DNA from: an uncultured Ruminococcus sp.
GTDB taxonomy: Bacteria > Bacillota > Clostridia > Oscillospirales > CAG-272
DNA: 7,353 nt
Direction of reading: 5' to 3'
Assembly (NCBI GenBank): GCA_902783705.1
Contig: CACZSA010000121.1
Location: forward strand, 1 to 7,353
Under the pieces are notes generated by a model. The model was given only the letters and a program-made list of their open reading frames with translations. It ran no database searches and was not told the origin of the DNA. Within the stretch, counting starts at the first letter, position 1. Each line of letters starts with the position of its first letter. Shown here piece after piece: positions 6,253 to 7,353 of the stretch. Made by a program: the position numbers and the translations under genes.

Positions 6253-7107
6253 TTATTTCTTCTCCGCGAGGTATTCGACCATCGAATGCGCGGCGATATT
6301 GCCCTCGCCGACGGCCTTGGCGATCTGGTACGGACGCCCGACGCAGTCGCCCGCCGCGAAGCATCCGGGGATGTTCGTTTTCATCTCGCGGTCGACCGTG
6401 ATGTGCGGCCCGTCGATGGCGAGTCCGGGCACGAGGGAGGCCGGCGCGACGGCGCTGCGGAGGCAGAAGAGCCCGTCGACCGGGAGCTCCGTGCCGTCTC
6501 GGAGGGTCACCGCGTTCATCTTGAGCCCGCCCGAGACCTTCACGATCGGGGAGGGGAGGACCTCGACGTTCTCGCGGGAGACGGCGCATCCGCGGTATCC
6601 GGCGAACAGGTAGACCTTCGCCGCCAGCTCCGCGAGGTATTCGACCTCGTGCTCGAAGCGCGGCGCGCCGCAGAAGACCGCGATGGTCTTGCCCCGGTAG
6701 AGGAAGCCGTCGCAGGTCGCGCAGTAGCTGACGCCCCGTCCGAGGTACTCCGCCTCGCCCTCGAAGCCCTTCGCCGTCACTGCGCCCGTCGCGAGCAGAA
6801 GGGTCTTCGCCTCGTACATCTCGTTGTCGGCGAGGAGGGAGAAGCCCTCGTCGGTCTGCGCGATGAGGGTGACCATCTTGTCGACGCTCTCGAGCTCCAT
6901 CGCGGCGGCGTGCTCGCGGAATTTCCGGTTCAGCTCCGCGCCGGAGACAAGGCCGAGGCCCGGATAGTTCGCGATCTTCTCGGATTTCTCCACCTTGTCG
7001 CTGCCGGAAGGCGCGCCGAACCAGAGGATGGATTTGTTGTGCAGCTTCAGATTGAGAGCGGCGGACAGACCCGCGGGGCCCGTGCCGATGACGGCGGCGT
7101 CGTACAT
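6253..7107 (-). CDS. Thioredoxin reductase-like flavoprotein, probable ferredoxin-dependent type (FFTR-like)
   Basis: This 284-residue protein has the low-molecular-weight thioredoxin reductase fold. The FAD-binding motif GTGPAG is at 8-13, the redox pair in CATC at 129-132 (SYCATCDGFLYRGK), and the second FAD motif GCFAAGDC at 248-255. The NADPH-binding features are missing. Where the GGGxSA loop should be it has AVFCGAPRFEH (143-153), and the usual HRRxxFR stretch is FAGYRGCAV (168-176). This pattern, plus the short length, matches the ferredoxin-dependent flavin thioredoxin reductases described in clostridia, in which reduced ferredoxin rather than NADPH supplies electrons to thioredoxin. 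An NADPH-independent flavoprotein with another donor is the alternative. It should be cytoplasmic. No thioredoxin gene is adjacent. The ATG at 7107 has AAGGAG eight bases upstream. The gene has its own promoter and terminator, so it is probably monocistronic. Confidence 0.88.
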   Translation of the reverse strand: MYDAAVIGTGPAGLSAALNLKLHNKSILWFGAPSGSDKVEKSEKIANYPGLGLVSGAELNRKFREHAAAMELESVDKMVTLIAQTDEGFSLLADNEMYEAKTLLLATGAVTAKGFEGEAEYLGRGVSYCATCDGFLYRGKTIAVFCGAPRFEHEVEYLAELAAKVYLFAGYRGCAVSRENVEVLPSPIVKVSGGLKMNAVTLRDGTELPVDGLFCLRSAVAPASLVPGLAIDGPHITVDREMKTNIPGCFAAGDCVGRPYQIAKAVGEGNIAAHSMVEYLAEKK

Positions 7108-7144
7108 AGTGAAATCTCCTTCGTGAGCGGTGAATTTTTTGATT

Positions 7145-7175
7145 GTATGCTATTTCATTGCATATTATAGCATAC
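7145..7175. promoter_or_regulatory. Perfect 9-bp inverted repeat at the reductase promoter (candidate operator)
   Basis: GTATGCTAT (7145-7153) and ATAGCATAC (7167-7175) are perfect inverted copies separated by 13 bases, giving a centre-to-centre distance of 22 bp, about two helical turns. One arm overlaps the extended -10 of the reductase promoter, upstream of the transcription start, so the pair cannot fold as a hairpin in that mRNA. A DNA-binding regulator site is therefore the simpler reading. Confidence 0.5.
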
Positions 7176-7192
7176 GGCGGGCGAAAATGCAA
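7164..7192 (-). promoter_or_regulatory. Extended -10 promoter of the reductase gene
   Basis: On the minus strand TATAAT (7169-7164) is perfect and preceded by TG at the extended -10 position (TATGCTATAAT). The -35 TTGCAT (7192-7187), 17 bases upstream, matches only three of six bases, which an extended -10 can tolerate. The expected start near 7157 leaves about 50 bases of leader before the ATG. Confidence 0.75.
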
Positions 7193-7203
7193 GGGGTTTT
7201 CCG

Positions 7204-7248
7204 AAAAAAGGATCGCCGGAGCGGGGGAGAATGATTCCCCTCCCCGGC
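7204..7248 (-). terminator. GC-rich hairpin with U-run, possible terminator of a gene or transcript entering from the right
   Basis: GCCGG/CCGGC (7215-7219, 7244-7248) and GGGGA/TCCCC (7224-7228, 7236-7240) stack into an interrupted hairpin with a seven-base loop. On the minus strand it is followed by five bases and then six U (7209-7204). It lies just before the reductase -35 and would insulate that gene from upstream transcription. The five-base gap before the U-run weakens the call. Confidence 0.4.
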
Positions 7249-7308
7249 GCATCGACGGAAAAAAGCGGAAAATCTGCTCAAATCGCGAGAAAAAATGCCG
7301 CACAGGTA

Positions 7309-7337
7309 TTGCAATCCGAAAAGTTTTGTGATACAAT
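7309..7337 (+). promoter_or_regulatory. Plus-strand promoter for a divergent gene beyond the right edge
   Basis: TTGCAA (7309-7314) and TACAAT (7332-7337) are spaced by 17 bases, with TG at 7329-7330 forming an extended -10. A start near 7344 is expected. No coding start is visible in the remaining bases, so the gene it would serve lies outside the window. Confidence 0.5.
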
Positions 7338-7353
7338 AGACAGGCTAAGTTGA

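Noticed and set aside
5962..7170. Plus-strand open frame of 402 codons opposite the reductase and across the BlaI promoter
   Set aside because: It runs through a consensus promoter, a terminator and the complement of a clear flavoprotein. Its composition is that of a shadow frame.

Overview
The window reads as a piece of chromosome from an anaerobic, GC-rich member of the Firmicutes, most likely a gut or rumen Clostridia. The evidence is a ferredoxin-type (NADPH-site-less) thioredoxin reductase, a BlaI/M56 regulator-protease pair, strong GGAGG-type ribosome binding sites, near-consensus sigma-A promoters with 17-base spacers, and U-tailed intrinsic terminators. All five genes lie on the minus strand, so the layout is best read from right to left. 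No phage, transposon, CRISPR or RNA gene is visible.

Right edge (about 7108-7353): non-coding. It holds a plus-strand extended -10 promoter pointing out of the window, a GC-rich hairpin followed on the minus strand by six U, and the promoter of the reductase gene. A perfect 9-bp inverted repeat overlaps that promoter. At 6253-7107 lies a 284-residue flavoprotein of the low-molecular-weight thioredoxin reductase fold. It has the CATC redox centre but lacks the usual NADPH-binding motifs, as in the ferredoxin-dependent enzymes of clostridia. It has its own terminator.

Middle (3371-6128): a two-gene operon. A textbook promoter (TTGACA-17-TATAAT) with an 18-bp dyad over the start point drives a BlaI/MecI-type winged-helix repressor. 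After 22 bases comes a 734-residue M56 (BlaR1-type) membrane metalloprotease. Its C-terminal extracytoplasmic region of about 370 residues is not the penicillin-binding domain of BlaR1 and is unrecognised. The pair is probably a signal-transduction switch with an unknown signal: sensor, cytoplasmic protease, then loss of the repressor. A strong terminator closes the operon.

Left (1-3298): a strong extended -10 promoter with two palindromes and a roughly 108-base structured leader drives an 803-residue lipoprotein. The lipoprotein contains two diverged copies of a module of about 250 residues. It is followed after 66 bases, with no terminator seen, by the first 225 codons of a YdjI-like SPFH (virion-core-protein-like) protein that runs off the left edge. 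The lipoprotein promoter shares a 10-mer with the dyad at the BlaI promoter, so the lipoprotein and SPFH genes are candidate targets of the BlaI/M56 switch. That link is inference from short sequence similarity.
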